64,000 nt of DNA from Paenibacillus oryzae (GCF_001675045.1 NZ_LYPA01000080.1:186001-250000), one strand, 5' to 3'. Counted from the first letter of the stretch, positions 47,017 to 57,446 are shown. Notes: generated by a model from the sequence alone, not told the origin. Numbers and translations: made by a program.

Positions 47017-50000
47017 ATGAAGCAAAATGAATCGGGCAAGCGCCATGTTCGAAATCTCTTCAAACGGACGTTGCTTGCCGCGATGGCCATGCTCATCGTT
47101 GTCTCCGGACTTGCGCTGACGCCGAAGAGGGTCGATGCAAGCGCAGCTGGCGGCTGGAGCTATAGCGGATTTACCAACAGCCAAATGAACAATATGAGCA
47201 GTGCAAGAGTGATCCAAGGAAATAATGGCAAGTCTTACGCCGTCCTGGTGTTTTCAAATAATGCACAATTATATGAATACACAGGGAGTGGAAGGTGGAC
47301 GTACACTGTTGGTTGGAATACAGAAGGAAACAATCGCACCTTTTCGGGGGTTGATGTTGTTGTCGAGGATGGTTATATCTATGGCGCAACCTACACCTAT
47401 AATTCCCAAACTACCCAGGATCGTCAAATAAACGTGTACAAATACAACCTGCTTGCGAGAACGCAAACGAAGCTGGGAAATTCAATTCCCGGTTATTATT
47501 TGAATGAGTTGTACCAGTTGATTGTGAATAATGGCGAGGTTATTCTGCTTGATACGTATGGCCAAAACAGCAGGGAAAGCCGCTATAACAGCTCTACAAA
47601 CAGCTGGAGTACCGTGCAGATGACCAGTCTAACATCTGCTCCTATTGTAACTGGTGAAAGAATTATAAATGCTGGCGTGTTGAATGGAACAGCCTATGCG
47701 GTGTATTACAGGACCAATGGTGCAAATCTGCCTTCCTATCAGTTTTTTATGCTGGAGGACGGGCTCTGGCAGAAAAAAATGCTGGAGGAGGAAGGGTCAG
47801 GTATTCCCAACAGCGGCAACTACCGTTTGATCTCGTTATCGCAATTTGATGAAAAATTATATGCAACCGTTACTGACGGCGGCGTTCTCTCTCTTTATCA
47901 ATATGACGGAACAGTATGGGAGCAGGTCGGAGGAAGTCTGGTCAAGGAAAATGCCAGCTTTTTTGTAAATAACGGTGAGATTTATAGCACTTACATGGAT
48001 AGAATCTCTTCAGTAAGAAGAATTGTGGCAGCTCGCTGGACAGGCAGCGCTTGGGTAGAGCTTCCGCTTGGCCCTGTTCAGCCAAGCGGCAATCCTATTC
48101 CTAGATTATATTCAAGCAATGGAGAGCTTCATTTATCGATACTAAACACCAGTTCCAGCGCCACATACGTTTTGTATGACTATACGCTTGACGAAAAGCC
48201 GCCTGTAGCCGTTGCCTTCAGTCCCTCCCCGGGTGCAGCCGGCGTTCCAGTGGATACGGACCTGACTATACAGTTTAATGAAATGGTCACACGAGGATCG
48301 GCGAAAATTGATATTGTCCGGCAGGAGGATGGGGAAATTGTTGAAACCTTCACCGGGAACGATCTGCCTTCGACGGCATTCCAAAGTGTGACGCTTAATC
48401 CTGTCAAAAATCTGGATTATGAAACGAGTTATGAAGTCCATATTTCTCCAGGAACAGTGATTGATGGCGTGAGTCTTCCCTATGAGGGCATCAGCGATGA
48501 CAGCTGGAGCTTTACGACGGGAACGCTGGCTGGCCCGCTGCTTGCGGCAGCCTATAATCCGGCCAACAACAAGCAGGATCAGCCTGTTGACGCCGCTCTT
48601 AGCCTTTCATTCAACAAAAATGTACAAGCAGTTGCAGGAAAAGCAATAAAAATTGTGACAGCAAACGGAACTCCTGTTTATTCATTTGATGCAGGGGATA
48701 CCTCTAACATATCCGTTTCGGGAAAAACCGCAACGATAAATGTCGACACGTTGGCCTATAACAGCGCTTATTATGTCACGATTGAAGCGGGGGCCTTTGT
48801 TGACGCCGCGGGAACGGCATTTGCAGGCATTAGCGCAGCAAATGTATGGGGCTTCAGAACAGAACTGGAGCCGGCGGCCAAGCCTTCCGCGAATCCATCA
48901 TCGGGCGAGCTGCAAAAAGGCGGCAAAGTAGCCCTGTCAACGACAACGGATGGAGCTTCGATTTATTATACGACCGATGGCAGCGATCCTGCCGAAAGCG
49001 GCTTATTGTATTCAACGCCAATTGTTGTGCGTGAGGCAGCAACGATTCTGGCCATTGCCAGAAAAAGCGGCATGAAGGATAGTGCAGCCATGTCGGAAGC
49101 TTATACCATTGCGCCGCTATCGCCTGCGCCGGCTTTTGATCCGGGCTTTGACCCTGAGCCGGGAAATAATCCCGGCGATACGGAGGTTACCGGTCCTTCG
49201 GCTGGAGCGAGCAATAAGCTGATGGTGGTTGTTTCCAGCACGCGAATTGCCACGCCGAGCCTTGGAGATGCCGCACCGTCCAATCCAACGATTGATCCAT
49301 ACGTGTCCGGTCATCCGATACCTGGCGTTGATCCCGTTGTGAACCGCTATATCGGCATCTACGAGATTGACGGGGACGGCGGAGTGGTACGTTTCCAGCT
49401 CATTGTTCTTGAGTTCGAGGATGTTACTCCTAAACCAGCGCCTGGCTTCGAGCCAGTTTTTGACCCAAGGCCTGGCGATAATCCCGGTGACACGGAGATT
49501 CCGGGTCCTTCTGCCGGAGCAGGCAACAAGCTGGTTGCTGTAGTATCCAGTCGCATCATTCCAACACCGGACATGGGTGATGACGGTCCTGCTAGTCCAA
49601 CGATTGATCCTTATATAGCGGGCGATGCGATTTCTGGAGCAGACCCTGTTGTGTATCGGTATATTGGCCTTTATGAGGTGAATGGAGACGGCAAGGTTGT
49701 CCGCTTTCAGCTTATTGTGCTTGATGCGGAGGACGTGAACCCGGAACCGACGGAATTCCCTGTTCCTGTGCCGACACCGTATCCTCTATGCTATCCGATG
49801 CCGGGTCCTAAACCTGGAGAGGCTGAAATAATGATACCGGAGCTGATTGCAGGGCATAAACATGTTGTCGTTGTAGCTAACCGGATGATTGAAACTCCGA
49901 ATGTAGGAGACAGCGGTCCATCCAATCCGACCATTGATCCATATGTTTCGGGAGATCCGATTCCGGGCGTTGATTCTATTGTGTACCGTTATATCGGCCT

Positions 50001-53000
50001 ATATGAATTAAATGCCAACGGCAAGGTCGTATCCTTTCAATTGATTGTGCTGGGGGATGCAGACGTTAATCCGAATCCAGACCCCGGACCAGTGCCGGGC
50101 TTCCAGCCGAAGCCTCGTCCCGAGCCTGGAGCAGAACCGGACACAACGGTTTTCCCTGCGCCTGTTCCTGTTGAGCCTGGCAACCGCGCTGTAGTGAAGG
50201 TGTCCAGCTCAGCGATTCCAACTCCGCTGATCGGAGATGACTTCACGCCGGAAGCGGGGATGCTTGACCCGTACACCGGCGGAGATATTCCGGGTGTTGA
50301 TCCGGCGGTCAACCGTTTCATCGGGATTTATGAAGTAAACGGCAATGGTAAAATCGTGAAGTTTACGCTTATTGTTTTGAACCCTGACGAAATCAAGGAC
50401 GACGATGATGGCGGCGGTGGAACCGGCGGCGAAGAGCAAGGCGTACCTGGCTTTGTACCGGCGCCGCTGCCAGGGCCGGGTACGGACCCAGGCACCACAA
50501 ATGTGCCTGTTCCTTCAGTGAACCCAGACAATCGTATGCTGGTGAAGGTGTCGAATGAAGTAATTGCCACGCCGCGTACCGGGGAAGCTGCACCGGCAGG
50601 GGATGGCGTTATCGACCCGTATGCGGGCGGAGATATTCCTGGCGTAGACCCTGTGGTTAACCGCTATATCGGCATTTACGAAGTGGACGCTAGCGACACG
50701 GTGATCCGTTTTACGCTTATCGTGCTTAACCCTGATGAAGTTCGGAAGGGGAATAGCGGAGGGGGAGAGGAAGTGCCTGCCCCTGTGTTTAACCCGCCAT
50801 TTGCACCGCACCCGGGAGACAACCCTGGCGAAACAAAGCTGTCGGGTCCTGACGCAGGAGCTGGCAATAAGCTGGTAGCGGTTGTGTCGGATACTGTTAT
50901 TGCTACTCCGAATATTGGCGACAACGGGCCTGCCAATCCGACGATTGATCCTTATGTTGCGGGAGAACCTATTCCCGGTGTGGACCCAGCGGGCAAACGA
51001 TACATCGGTATTTATGAATTGGATGGAGACGGCAAGGTGGTTGCTTTCCAACTGATCGTGCTGGAGGACGGCGATGTCAAACCGTACCCGACACCTGATC
51101 CAGTGCCGGGCTTCCAGCCGAAGCCGCGTCCCGAGCCTGGAGCAGATCCGGACACAACGGTTTTCCCTGTGCCCGTTCCTGTTGAACTTGGCAACCGCGC
51201 AGTGGTGAAGGTGTCCAGCGCAGCTATTCCAACTCCGCTGATCGGAGATGACTTCACTCCGGAAGCGGGCATGCTTGATCCGTACACCGGCGGAGATATT
51301 CCGGGCGTTGATCCGGCGGTTAATCGCTTCATCGGGATTTATGAAGTAAACGGCAATGGTAAAATCATGAAGTTTACGCTTATTGTTTTGAACCCGGATG
51401 AGATTAAGGGTGACAATGACGGCGGAGGAGGAAACGGAGGCGAAGAGGAAGGCGTACCGGGCTTTGTACCGGCGCCGCTGCCAGGGCCGGGTACGGACCC
51501 AGGCACCACAAATGTGCCTGTTCCTTCAGTGAGCCCAGACAATCGTGTGCTGGTGAAGGTGTCGAATGAAGTAATTGCCACGCCGCGTACCGGGGAAGCT
51601 GCACCGGCAGGGGATGGCGTTATCGACCCGTATGCGGGCGGAGATATTCCTGGCGTAGACCCTGTGGTTAACCGCTATATCGGCATTTACGAGGTGGACG
51701 CTAGCGACACGGTAATCCGTTTTACGCTTATCGTGCTTAACCCTGATGAAATTCGGAAGGGGAATAGCGGAGGGGGAGAGGAAGTGCCTGCCCCTGTGTT
51801 TAACCCGCCATTTGCACCGCACCCGGGAGACAACCCGGGCGAAACGAAGCTGTCGGGTCCTGACGCAGGAGCTGGAAACAAGCTGGTAGCGGTTGTGTCG
51901 GATACTGTTATTGCTACTCCGAATATTGGCGACAACGGGCCTGCCAATCCGACGATTGATCCTTATGTTGCGGGAGAACCTATTCCTGGTGTGGATTCTG
52001 TTAAAAATCGCTACATCGGCGTGTACGAGCTGGATTCCGAGGGGAAAGTAGTGGCTTTCCAACTGATAGAGCTTAAAGCTGAAGATATCTCTTCTGACTC
52101 TGACGATCTGCAGAAGGACCTGGATCAGCTTGCCATTGTGTATAGCGCAGGGGACTATGCAGAGCATGTGACGCAAGCTATGTATTTCCCTCGCAAGGGA
52201 GCATCGGGGCATACAACCGTGGAATGGACGTCTTCAATTCCCGCTAATGTCAGCGCAACGGGACGGGTAGTCCGCCCTGAGGCCAATCAGGCTGATGCGG
52301 TGGTTACGTTGACAGCAATCATCACCGATACGCGTACCGGAGAAACGTTAACCAAGATATTTGTTGTCCAGGTTCTCAAAATGGCCGGAAATGACGAAGA
52401 GGATGTGAAGGAAGCCGGAAAGCATCTGACGATCGACACGGCATTTTCCTTTGCGCCGGGCGACACTTGGGAAAGTGTAACAACCAGATTCCTGATGCTC
52501 ACTGAAGGATTAAACGGTACGTCTATTAGATGGACCTCCTCTAAAGCTAACGTTATTACGGTTTCCAGCGAAGGAGAGGAAGCGAAGGGGAATGTGACAC
52601 GTCCTGAAAAACGGGATGAGCATGTTATTTTGACAGCAACCATCTCCAAAGGTAATGCTTCCATCACCAAAACATTCCTGATGGTGGTTAAAAATTTGAG
52701 CGTCTCCAAAGAGGAAGCCGCTACACGGCAGGTTTCCGGTCGCCAAGCGACTCTTACCTCTGTACCTGAGGGCAGCGAAAATGTGGAGCGAAGCACCATA
52801 TATCGAACAACGCTTAGCGATGGCACCGAAATCGACACCATTATTGTCGGCGCCGCTTCGATGAAGGCACTGACGGAGTCGATGAATCCGCTGGCGCCGG
52901 AGGCTGAACGGACAGTTGTTATTGAAATCCGCCAGGCTGCTGCCGGCAATAAAGCTGATGAATTTGCCGTTGAGCTGTCCTATGAAGCGATACAGGCGCT

Positions 53001-54774
53001 TGCGGACAGAAACGGAAAGCTGGAAATTGCAACGGATGAAGGCTCGGTTATTTTGTCGAGTGAAGCGATACGGAATAGCGGTTCGTCCGCTTCCGATTTG
53101 TTCTTCCGCATTGTGCCGGTTAAGGAGGCTACCGAGCAATCAGAGGCTCAGGCTAAGCTGGGGGCCGATCGCCTTGTTGTTCAGGCCGCTAGCGGTAAAA
53201 GAATCGTTTCACGCGAAATTCCGAGAAAAATTGAAACGAATTTTACGGGTTATGCAACAACGATTGAACTCCCGCTTAGCGGAATGAGCGAATGGTCGGC
53301 AGCAGAGAAGGCAAGCTTCTTGAAAAATCCGTTTGTTTACATCGAGCATAGCGACAATACAACGGAGTTTAAATCGGCAATCATTGTGTACCAGGATGCT
53401 GTGCCGGTTGCCGTCTCCTTTGAAATTAACAAGTTTAGCCGATTCCAGCTTGTTGGTTTTGCAGATCAGGCAGCTTCAGACGGCGGCAGCGGCAACGGAC
53501 CAATCGTGATTAAGCCAGAGGCTGAAGTTATCCTTAACGGCACCAAGATTCCGGGCGTTGTGACGGTGGTCAAAACAACAAACGGAAATGACGCCACTGC
53601 CAAAATCAGCCTGGATAACGAAAAGGTCGGTTCCGAGCTGGATAAAGCCGGAGAAGCCAGCAATGTCATCATCAGCTACCCTCACAGCGGCGAAAATGTC
53701 GAGCTGTCGCTGAACGCGGAGCTGCTGTCCAGGATGGCGAATAAAGGAACAACGGTTGTTATAGAGACGCAAGACTTCAGCTACACGCTTCCAGCTTCCG
53801 GTGTTAATCTCGGAGCTATACGGAATACTCTTGGCAGCTCTGCGGCCTTGAAGGACATTGCGGTTCAGATTAAGCTATCACGGGTAGATTCTACAGCATT
53901 GGAGCAATATCGCAAGCTGATCAAGGATAACGGTGCGGAGTTGGTCGGCGTTCCAGTTGAGGTCAAGCTTACGTTTACTTTCAACGGGAAGGAAACCGAT
54001 GCGGGTAAGCTGGGTCAATACGGAAAACTTCGGATCAAGCTGCCGGGCAACGGGGGCAATAAGCCGATAACGACAGGCATTTATATGGATCGCCATGACA
54101 AAATGGCCCATACGCCAACCTATGTAGAAGTCGTGGACGGTGTCTACTACGCTACAGTGAACAGCTTTTACGACGGTGTATTCCCGCTCATCTACAACGT
54201 TGTTGAAATGGGCGACGTAGAAGGACATTGGAGCAAGACGCATGTCAATGACGCGGCATCCCGGCTTGTGGTTAACGGCACAGGCGGAGATTTATTTACG
54301 CCAGGCCGCCAGGTCAGCCGTGCTGAATTTGCCGCCATGCTGACAAGAGCATTAGGCTTGAAGCATGAAGAAGGCCTGCCGGCATTTGACGATGTTGCTT
54401 CAAATCGCTGGTATTATGAAGGCGTGAGCACTGCGTCAGCTTATGGATTGATTGAAGGCTACGGCGATGGAAGCTTCCGTCCGGAGGCATCCATCACCAG
54501 GGAGCAGGCGATGGTTATGATCGCGCGCGCCATGAGGCTGGCTGGTTTCACGCTGGCAGAGGAGACAGCTGGGACTGAAGCGCTGCTTGCTCCTTTTGCA
54601 GATATGCAGCTTCTGTCGAATTGGGCCAAGCAGGCTGCCGGAGAAACGGTGCAAGCAGGTATCGTATCCGGCCGCTCGGACAATCGTCTTGCTCCAAAAG
54701 AAGAGATTACTAGAGCGGAAGCAGCCGCGATGGCCCGGAGATTGCTAATTCAGGCGGGATTGATTGAAGCGTGA
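47017..54774 (+). CDS. Giant SLH-anchored surface protein (2585 residues)
   Basis: A signal peptide (about 1-40) leads to a beta-rich, propeller-like region (40-390) with repeated Y-x-Y and G-x-x-Y phrases. Two Big_5-type Ig-like domains follow (about 392-610; PSPGAAGVPVDTDLTIQFNE), then a chitobiase-type domain (615-690; IYYTTDGSDPAESG). Nine repeats of about 110 residues (700-1690) contain VxVSxxxIxTP-x-xGD, IDPYxxGxxIPGVDP and NRYIGIYEx(D/N)xxGKVxxFxLIVL. Two further Ig-like domains (1700-1900) and a mixed region (to about 2390) end in three SLH domains (2395-2585; GDGSFRPEASITREQAM). GGGAGGA lies 8 bases before the ATG. It is a cell-surface adhesin or S-layer-associated protein; the ligand is unknown. 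Confidence 0.9.
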   Translation: MKQNESGKRHVRNLFKRTLLAAMAMLIVVSGLALTPKRVDASAAGGWSYSGFTNSQMNNMSSARVIQGNNGKSYAVLVFSNNAQLYEYTGSGRWTYTVGWNTEGNNRTFSGVDVVVEDGYIYGATYTYNSQTTQDRQINVYKYNLLARTQTKLGNSIPGYYLNELYQLIVNNGEVILLDTYGQNSRESRYNSSTNSWSTVQMTSLTSAPIVTGERIINAGVLNGTAYAVYYRTNGANLPSYQFFMLEDGLWQKKMLEEEGSGIPNSGNYRLISLSQFDEKLYATVTDGGVLSLYQYDGTVWEQVGGSLVKENASFFVNNGEIYSTYMDRISSVRRIVAARWTGSAWVELPLGPVQPSGNPIPRLYSSNGELHLSILNTSSSATYVLYDYTLDEKPPVAVAFSPSPGAAGVPVDTDLTIQFNEMVTRGSAKIDIVRQEDGEIVETFTGNDLPSTAFQSVTLNPVKNLDYETSYEVHISPGTVIDGVSLPYEGISDDSWSFTTGTLAGPLLAAAYNPANNKQDQPVDAALSLSFNKNVQAVAGKAIKIVTANGTPVYSFDAGDTSNISVSGKTATINVDTLAYNSAYYVTIEAGAFVDAAGTAFAGISAANVWGFRTELEPAAKPSANPSSGELQKGGKVALSTTTDGASIYYTTDGSDPAESGLLYSTPIVVREAATILAIARKSGMKDSAAMSEAYTIAPLSPAPAFDPGFDPEPGNNPGDTEVTGPSAGASNKLMVVVSSTRIATPSLGDAAPSNPTIDPYVSGHPIPGVDPVVNRYIGIYEIDGDGGVVRFQLIVLEFEDVTPKPAPGFEPVFDPRPGDNPGDTEIPGPSAGAGNKLVAVVSSRIIPTPDMGDDGPASPTIDPYIAGDAISGADPVVYRYIGLYEVNGDGKVVRFQLIVLDAEDVNPEPTEFPVPVPTPYPLCYPMPGPKPGEAEIMIPELIAGHKHVVVVANRMIETPNVGDSGPSNPTIDPYVSGDPIPGVDSIVYRYIGLYELNANGKVVSFQLIVLGDADVNPNPDPGPVPGFQPKPRPEPGAEPDTTVFPAPVPVEPGNRAVVKVSSSAIPTPLIGDDFTPEAGMLDPYTGGDIPGVDPAVNRFIGIYEVNGNGKIVKFTLIVLNPDEIKDDDDGGGGTGGEEQGVPGFVPAPLPGPGTDPGTTNVPVPSVNPDNRMLVKVSNEVIATPRTGEAAPAGDGVIDPYAGGDIPGVDPVVNRYIGIYEVDASDTVIRFTLIVLNPDEVRKGNSGGGEEVPAPVFNPPFAPHPGDNPGETKLSGPDAGAGNKLVAVVSDTVIATPNIGDNGPANPTIDPYVAGEPIPGVDPAGKRYIGIYELDGDGKVVAFQLIVLEDGDVKPYPTPDPVPGFQPKPRPEPGADPDTTVFPVPVPVELGNRAVVKVSSAAIPTPLIGDDFTPEAGMLDPYTGGDIPGVDPAVNRFIGIYEVNGNGKIMKFTLIVLNPDEIKGDNDGGGGNGGEEEGVPGFVPAPLPGPGTDPGTTNVPVPSVSPDNRVLVKVSNEVIATPRTGEAAPAGDGVIDPYAGGDIPGVDPVVNRYIGIYEVDASDTVIRFTLIVLNPDEIRKGNSGGGEEVPAPVFNPPFAPHPGDNPGETKLSGPDAGAGNKLVAVVSDTVIATPNIGDNGPANPTIDPYVAGEPIPGVDSVKNRYIGVYELDSEGKVVAFQLIELKAEDISSDSDDLQKDLDQLAIVYSAGDYAEHVTQAMYFPRKGASGHTTVEWTSSIPANVSATGRVVRPEANQADAVVTLTAIITDTRTGETLTKIFVVQVLKMAGNDEEDVKEAGKHLTIDTAFSFAPGDTWESVTTRFLMLTEGLNGTSIRWTSSKANVITVSSEGEEAKGNVTRPEKRDEHVILTATISKGNASITKTFLMVVKNLSVSKEEAATRQVSGRQATLTSVPEGSENVERSTIYRTTLSDGTEIDTIIVGAASMKALTESMNPLAPEAERTVVIEIRQAAAGNKADEFAVELSYEAIQALADRNGKLEIATDEGSVILSSEAIRNSGSSASDLFFRIVPVKEATEQSEAQAKLGADRLVVQAASGKRIVSREIPRKIETNFTGYATTIELPLSGMSEWSAAEKASFLKNPFVYIEHSDNTTEFKSAIIVYQDAVPVAVSFEINKFSRFQLVGFADQAASDGGSGNGPIVIKPEAEVILNGTKIPGVVTVVKTTNGNDATAKISLDNEKVGSELDKAGEASNVIISYPHSGENVELSLNAELLSRMANKGTTVVIETQDFSYTLPASGVNLGAIRNTLGSSAALKDIAVQIKLSRVDSTALEQYRKLIKDNGAELVGVPVEVKLTFTFNGKETDAGKLGQYGKLRIKLPGNGGNKPITTGIYMDRHDKMAHTPTYVEVVDGVYYATVNSFYDGVFPLIYNVVEMGDVEGHWSKTHVNDAASRLVVNGTGGDLFTPGRQVSRAEFAAMLTRALGLKHEEGLPAFDDVASNRWYYEGVSTASAYGLIEGYGDGSFRPEASITREQAMVMIARAMRLAGFTLAEETAGTEALLAPFADMQLLSNWAKQAAGETVQAGIVSGRSDNRLAPKEEITRAEAAAMARRLLIQAGLIEA
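50090..52111 (+). repeat. 1011-bp tandem duplication inside the giant surface protein gene
   Basis: The block of three repeat domains starting near 50090 recurs 1011 bp later (337 codons) with very few base changes: AGTGCCGGGC at 50091 and at 51102, and the same linkers (Gly-rich with GGEE then VPGFVPAPLPGPGTDPG). It is an in-frame tandem duplication, more recent than the divergence of the individual repeat units. Confidence 0.9.
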
Positions 54775-54866
54775 TTACGGGTCCGCCTGGCTTGCCATGG
54801 CAAGTACGGCAAGCAAAGCAAGCTAATGAGTGTCTTTCAGTAGCAAGCAGGTGATAAGCTATGGAG

Positions 54867-54915
54867 CAAATCCCTTATGTTCGATGCAATGTCGAATGTA
54901 AGGGATTTTTATTTT
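54867..54915 (+). terminator. Terminator of the giant surface protein gene
   Basis: AAATCCCTTA and TAAGGGATTT enclose an inner TTCGA/TCGAA stem, followed by TTATTTT. A second small palindrome CTTGCCATGGCAAG lies nearer the stop codon at 54791-54804. Confidence 0.85.
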
Positions 54916-55015
54916 GACTGGAATGAAAAAACGCTTGCCTATCCCATTGGCTGATGCCAGAGAGATAAAGCAAGCGATATAGAGACAAGGCTGCACCAAG
55001 TCTTGATGTTTGTTC

Positions 55016-55234
55016 TTAGCTGACCTCCAGATAAAGCTTTGTTCCGTCATTGTATTGGAAGATGGCGACATCGCGTACCATTTCTACGGATTTGATTCTT
55101 TTCCACTTTTTCCGGAACGAAAAATCAAGTTCCATCTCGTACAATTTATGATGAAGCAATTCAACTGATGCTGTTCCTTCTTGCTTGAAATAAACCGGAA
55201 CGGAGCGATCTTTGAAGGTTATAATTCGCATCAT
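55016..55234 (-). CDS. Small conserved-looking protein of unknown function
   Basis: 72 residues, no family recognised. It is basic and beta-rich (IITFKDRSVPVYFKQEGTASVELL, FSFRKKWKRIKSVEMVRDVAIFQYNDGTKLYLEV), with no membrane helix or signal. Coding is supported by an excellent ribosome site (GGAGGTGAT, 6 bases before the ATG at 55234); the frame extends to a TTG at 55300 without a site. It stands alone between the giant protein gene and traX. Confidence 0.65.
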   Translation of the reverse strand: MMRIITFKDRSVPVYFKQEGTASVELLHHKLYEMELDFSFRKKWKRIKSVEMVRDVAIFQYNDGTKLYLEVS

Positions 55235-55391
55235 GGCAACATCACCTCCGACTTTGTTTTCCTTATTATAGCGGGAACATTTTAGCACCTTATGAAGCAC
55301 TCGTCAGGATATTGTTTACTTTACTTATACTTTCCTAACAAATTATTTCCCGAAAAAACAGGTGGAAAAGTCGGGTAAGAATGGCGCTGCA

Positions 55392-55419
55392 AATAATGAT
55401 TAACTACTTAATCATTATT
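55392..55419. promoter_or_regulatory. Perfect AT-rich dyad, candidate regulatory site
   Basis: AATAATGATTAA-CTAC-TTAATCATTATT has 12-bp perfect arms. It lies about 158-185 bp upstream of the small unknown gene and 60 bp beyond the end of traX, in a 245-bp gap. No T-run follows, so it is more likely a binding site than a terminator. Confidence 0.4.
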
Positions 55420-55479
55420 GGGAAATAAGTATCTTTTCTATACTAAACCTGCCATGGGGTTTTTAAACATGTCGTATTT

Positions 55480-56130
55480 TTATTGGATAAAATGACCATT
55501 TAATACGAAGTACAATATGGCAATAGCGGCAAGATGGGCGGGATAAAAGCTTCGCCAGAGCATTCTTGGTATTTTGACTTTATCCAATCCCCTCAAAAAC
55601 TCAGGCGCGTAAACGAGCAGCAGAGTCGGGAAAAGACTGAAAAACTGAAGCGTCCAGCCGCCGCTCGTATATAGCCATGCGGCAATATTTAGCAGCAAAT
55701 GCATTAAAGCCATAAGCTCCACGCCCGCATAGCGGTAAATAAGCACAAGAAGAAGTGCGTAGGCGCCGTAATCAAAGGGGATAACTTCCATAAATAAGGT
55801 CAGACCCGCGAGCAGCAAAACCTGCAGCACAAATTTGCCCCGAAGGCGGTCTGTCAGCACAAGAGCCAGGAGACAAACAAACAACGTGCCAATCGCATTA
55901 ACTTCGCTGGTATCAAATGCATACATGTAGGGGAGCTGCGAGATGAGCGCAAGAGCGCCTACGCGAATCATATATTTATTGATATCGCGCGTCCGTTTGT
56001 AGCCGATAACGATGGAGTAAGCATACAGGGGCAAAGCGATTCGTCCGATAATGCGCCATACAGCATCATTCGGAAACCAGACATACCCGACGTGGTCAAT
56101 CAGCATGGTAATCATGGCCAAAAGCTGCAT
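55480..56130 (-). CDS. TraX family membrane protein
   Basis: 216 residues, about eight membrane helices. The family core lies near the N terminus: LAMITMLIDHVGYVWFP and WRIIGRIALPLYAYSIVIGYKRTRD. TraX of F plasmids acetylates pilin; chromosomal relatives are acyltransferase-like membrane proteins of unknown substrate. No conjugation genes are near. ATG at 56130 with GAGGGAT 8 bases ahead; the longer frame to 56169 has no site. Confidence 0.85.
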   Translation of the reverse strand: MQLLAMITMLIDHVGYVWFPNDAVWRIIGRIALPLYAYSIVIGYKRTRDINKYMIRVGALALISQLPYMYAFDTSEVNAIGTLFVCLLALVLTDRLRGKFVLQVLLLAGLTLFMEVIPFDYGAYALLLVLIYRYAGVELMALMHLLLNIAAWLYTSGGWTLQFFSLFPTLLLVYAPEFLRGLDKVKIPRMLWRSFYPAHLAAIAILYFVLNGHFIQ

Positions 56131-56293
56131 ACAATCCCTCAATCCAATCTTTTTAACCAAGTATAGCACAGGCGAGGGGGGAGCACGAAAACCCCGAAGC
56201 GCGGTGTAGGCGTCCGAGGTTGAGGGTGCTTGGAGAGCTGGCGGCCATCCGTGAGGCTATCGTAGTTTCTTCTTTACTTTGAGGGGAATATCG

Positions 56294-57190
56294 CTATAAC
56301 CCTGCATTTTGTTTAAGACGCTTCGCAATTTCCATAAAATCCTCCTGAGAAATTCCAGGGGCAAATTCCTCTGGCAATTCTTCAAGGTCGGGAATCGGCG
56401 CGCCTTCGGGCGCACCCTGAATAACCTCTAGCTTGGCGCCGGTTAGCGGATTTTGTCCGTTCCAGATCAAGGCAATATCCCGATAGTCCTCGGGGCTAAA
56501 TGTATACAGCTTATTGCCAAGACCCATCGCTTCAAATTTGCGGGCGGTTTCAAAATGCTCATTGCTAAGATTGGGGATGGGTATCATCTTTTTCATATCC
56601 ACGCCTGTTGCAACCTCCAGCGCTTTGGCATAAGCCAAAACATGCACGCCGCCTCGTACAAGGAGATAGCCAATCATTGCTCTTGCAGTGGGATGGTCCG
56701 TCATTTCGTACACCCGCATTTTGTGCGTGCGCGCGCCGCATTCCAGAAAAAAATTATGAAGCAGGTCCAGCACCAGGTTGCCGCTGCTGAATACATTGTC
56801 GCCGGTCCAGGCCCGCCCCATGGAGTCGCCGGGCAGCGAGGTTTGTGCGGTTGCGATGAAAAAATAGCTGTTGCGTTTGTCGAGGCCAGGGCGCAGAGGG
56901 GTGGAATCGGGATCACCGGGACTGGTCGTTCCCGTCAGCACCATATTGATCGTATTGGACACAAGCTCTACGTGCCCAAGCTCCTCCGCGGTAATGCTGG
57001 ATACCAGGTCGTAGAAGGGCTTGAGCTTTTTTTTGCCGCGAAAATTAAAGGATTGATATAAGTAGTTGTTGAGGGTTGACATTTCGCCGAACTTTCCTCC
57101 AAGCAATTCCTGAACCGCGGCAGCGGCGTTGGCGTCTGCATAAGGCGAAGGCGGCAATTCAACCTGCAGCCTGTTTTTTCTTAAAAACAT
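56294..57190 (-). CDS. Manganese catalase
   Basis: 298 residues, ferritin-like four-helix bundle. The dimanganese ligands are visible: a Glu in the first helix (residues 20-40), EELGHVE near residue 65, a second Glu in FFLECGARTHKMRVYEMTD near residue 145, and His in RGGVHVLAYAKALE near 180. It degrades hydrogen peroxide in the cytoplasm or spore coat (CotJC-like relatives). ATG at 57190 with GGGGAT 6 bases ahead; the frame extends 14 residues further without a site. Confidence 0.92.
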   Translation of the reverse strand: MFLRKNRLQVELPPSPYADANAAAAVQELLGGKFGEMSTLNNYLYQSFNFRGKKKLKPFYDLVSSITAEELGHVELVSNTINMVLTGTTSPGDPDSTPLRPGLDKRNSYFFIATAQTSLPGDSMGRAWTGDNVFSSGNLVLDLLHNFFLECGARTHKMRVYEMTDHPTARAMIGYLLVRGGVHVLAYAKALEVATGVDMKKMIPIPNLSNEHFETARKFEAMGLGNKLYTFSPEDYRDIALIWNGQNPLTGAKLEVIQGAPEGAPIPDLEELPEEFAPGISQEDFMEIAKRLKQNAGL

Positions 57191-57446
57191 AATTATATCC
57201 CCGCTTTCGTTTCCAATTGCGCCATAAAGCAACCGGGAAGAAATTGTTTATTTATGCCTATGCGAAAGCGCAGGAATTCATGCAATGGCTTTGAAAAGGG
57301 AGAGGCTGGAAATTAATTGCCGTTTTGCCTATTTTGATGTGAAAAAAATCATTGCGATGCTCGATTTCTCTATAATTCTCTGTCTTGCGCGTACCGATAA
57401 TAAAGATGTAATTCATTAAACAAGGGGCATAGAGGGGATGGGTACA

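Noticed and set aside
48180-52212. Many 60-230-codon minus-strand frames inside the giant surface gene
   Set aside because: They recur at the same 1011-bp offset as the sense repeats and mirror them; none has its own initiation signals.
55480-56130. TraX as evidence of a conjugative element
   Set aside because: No relaxase, coupling protein or mating-pair genes are nearby; TraX-like proteins are common on Bacillota chromosomes.
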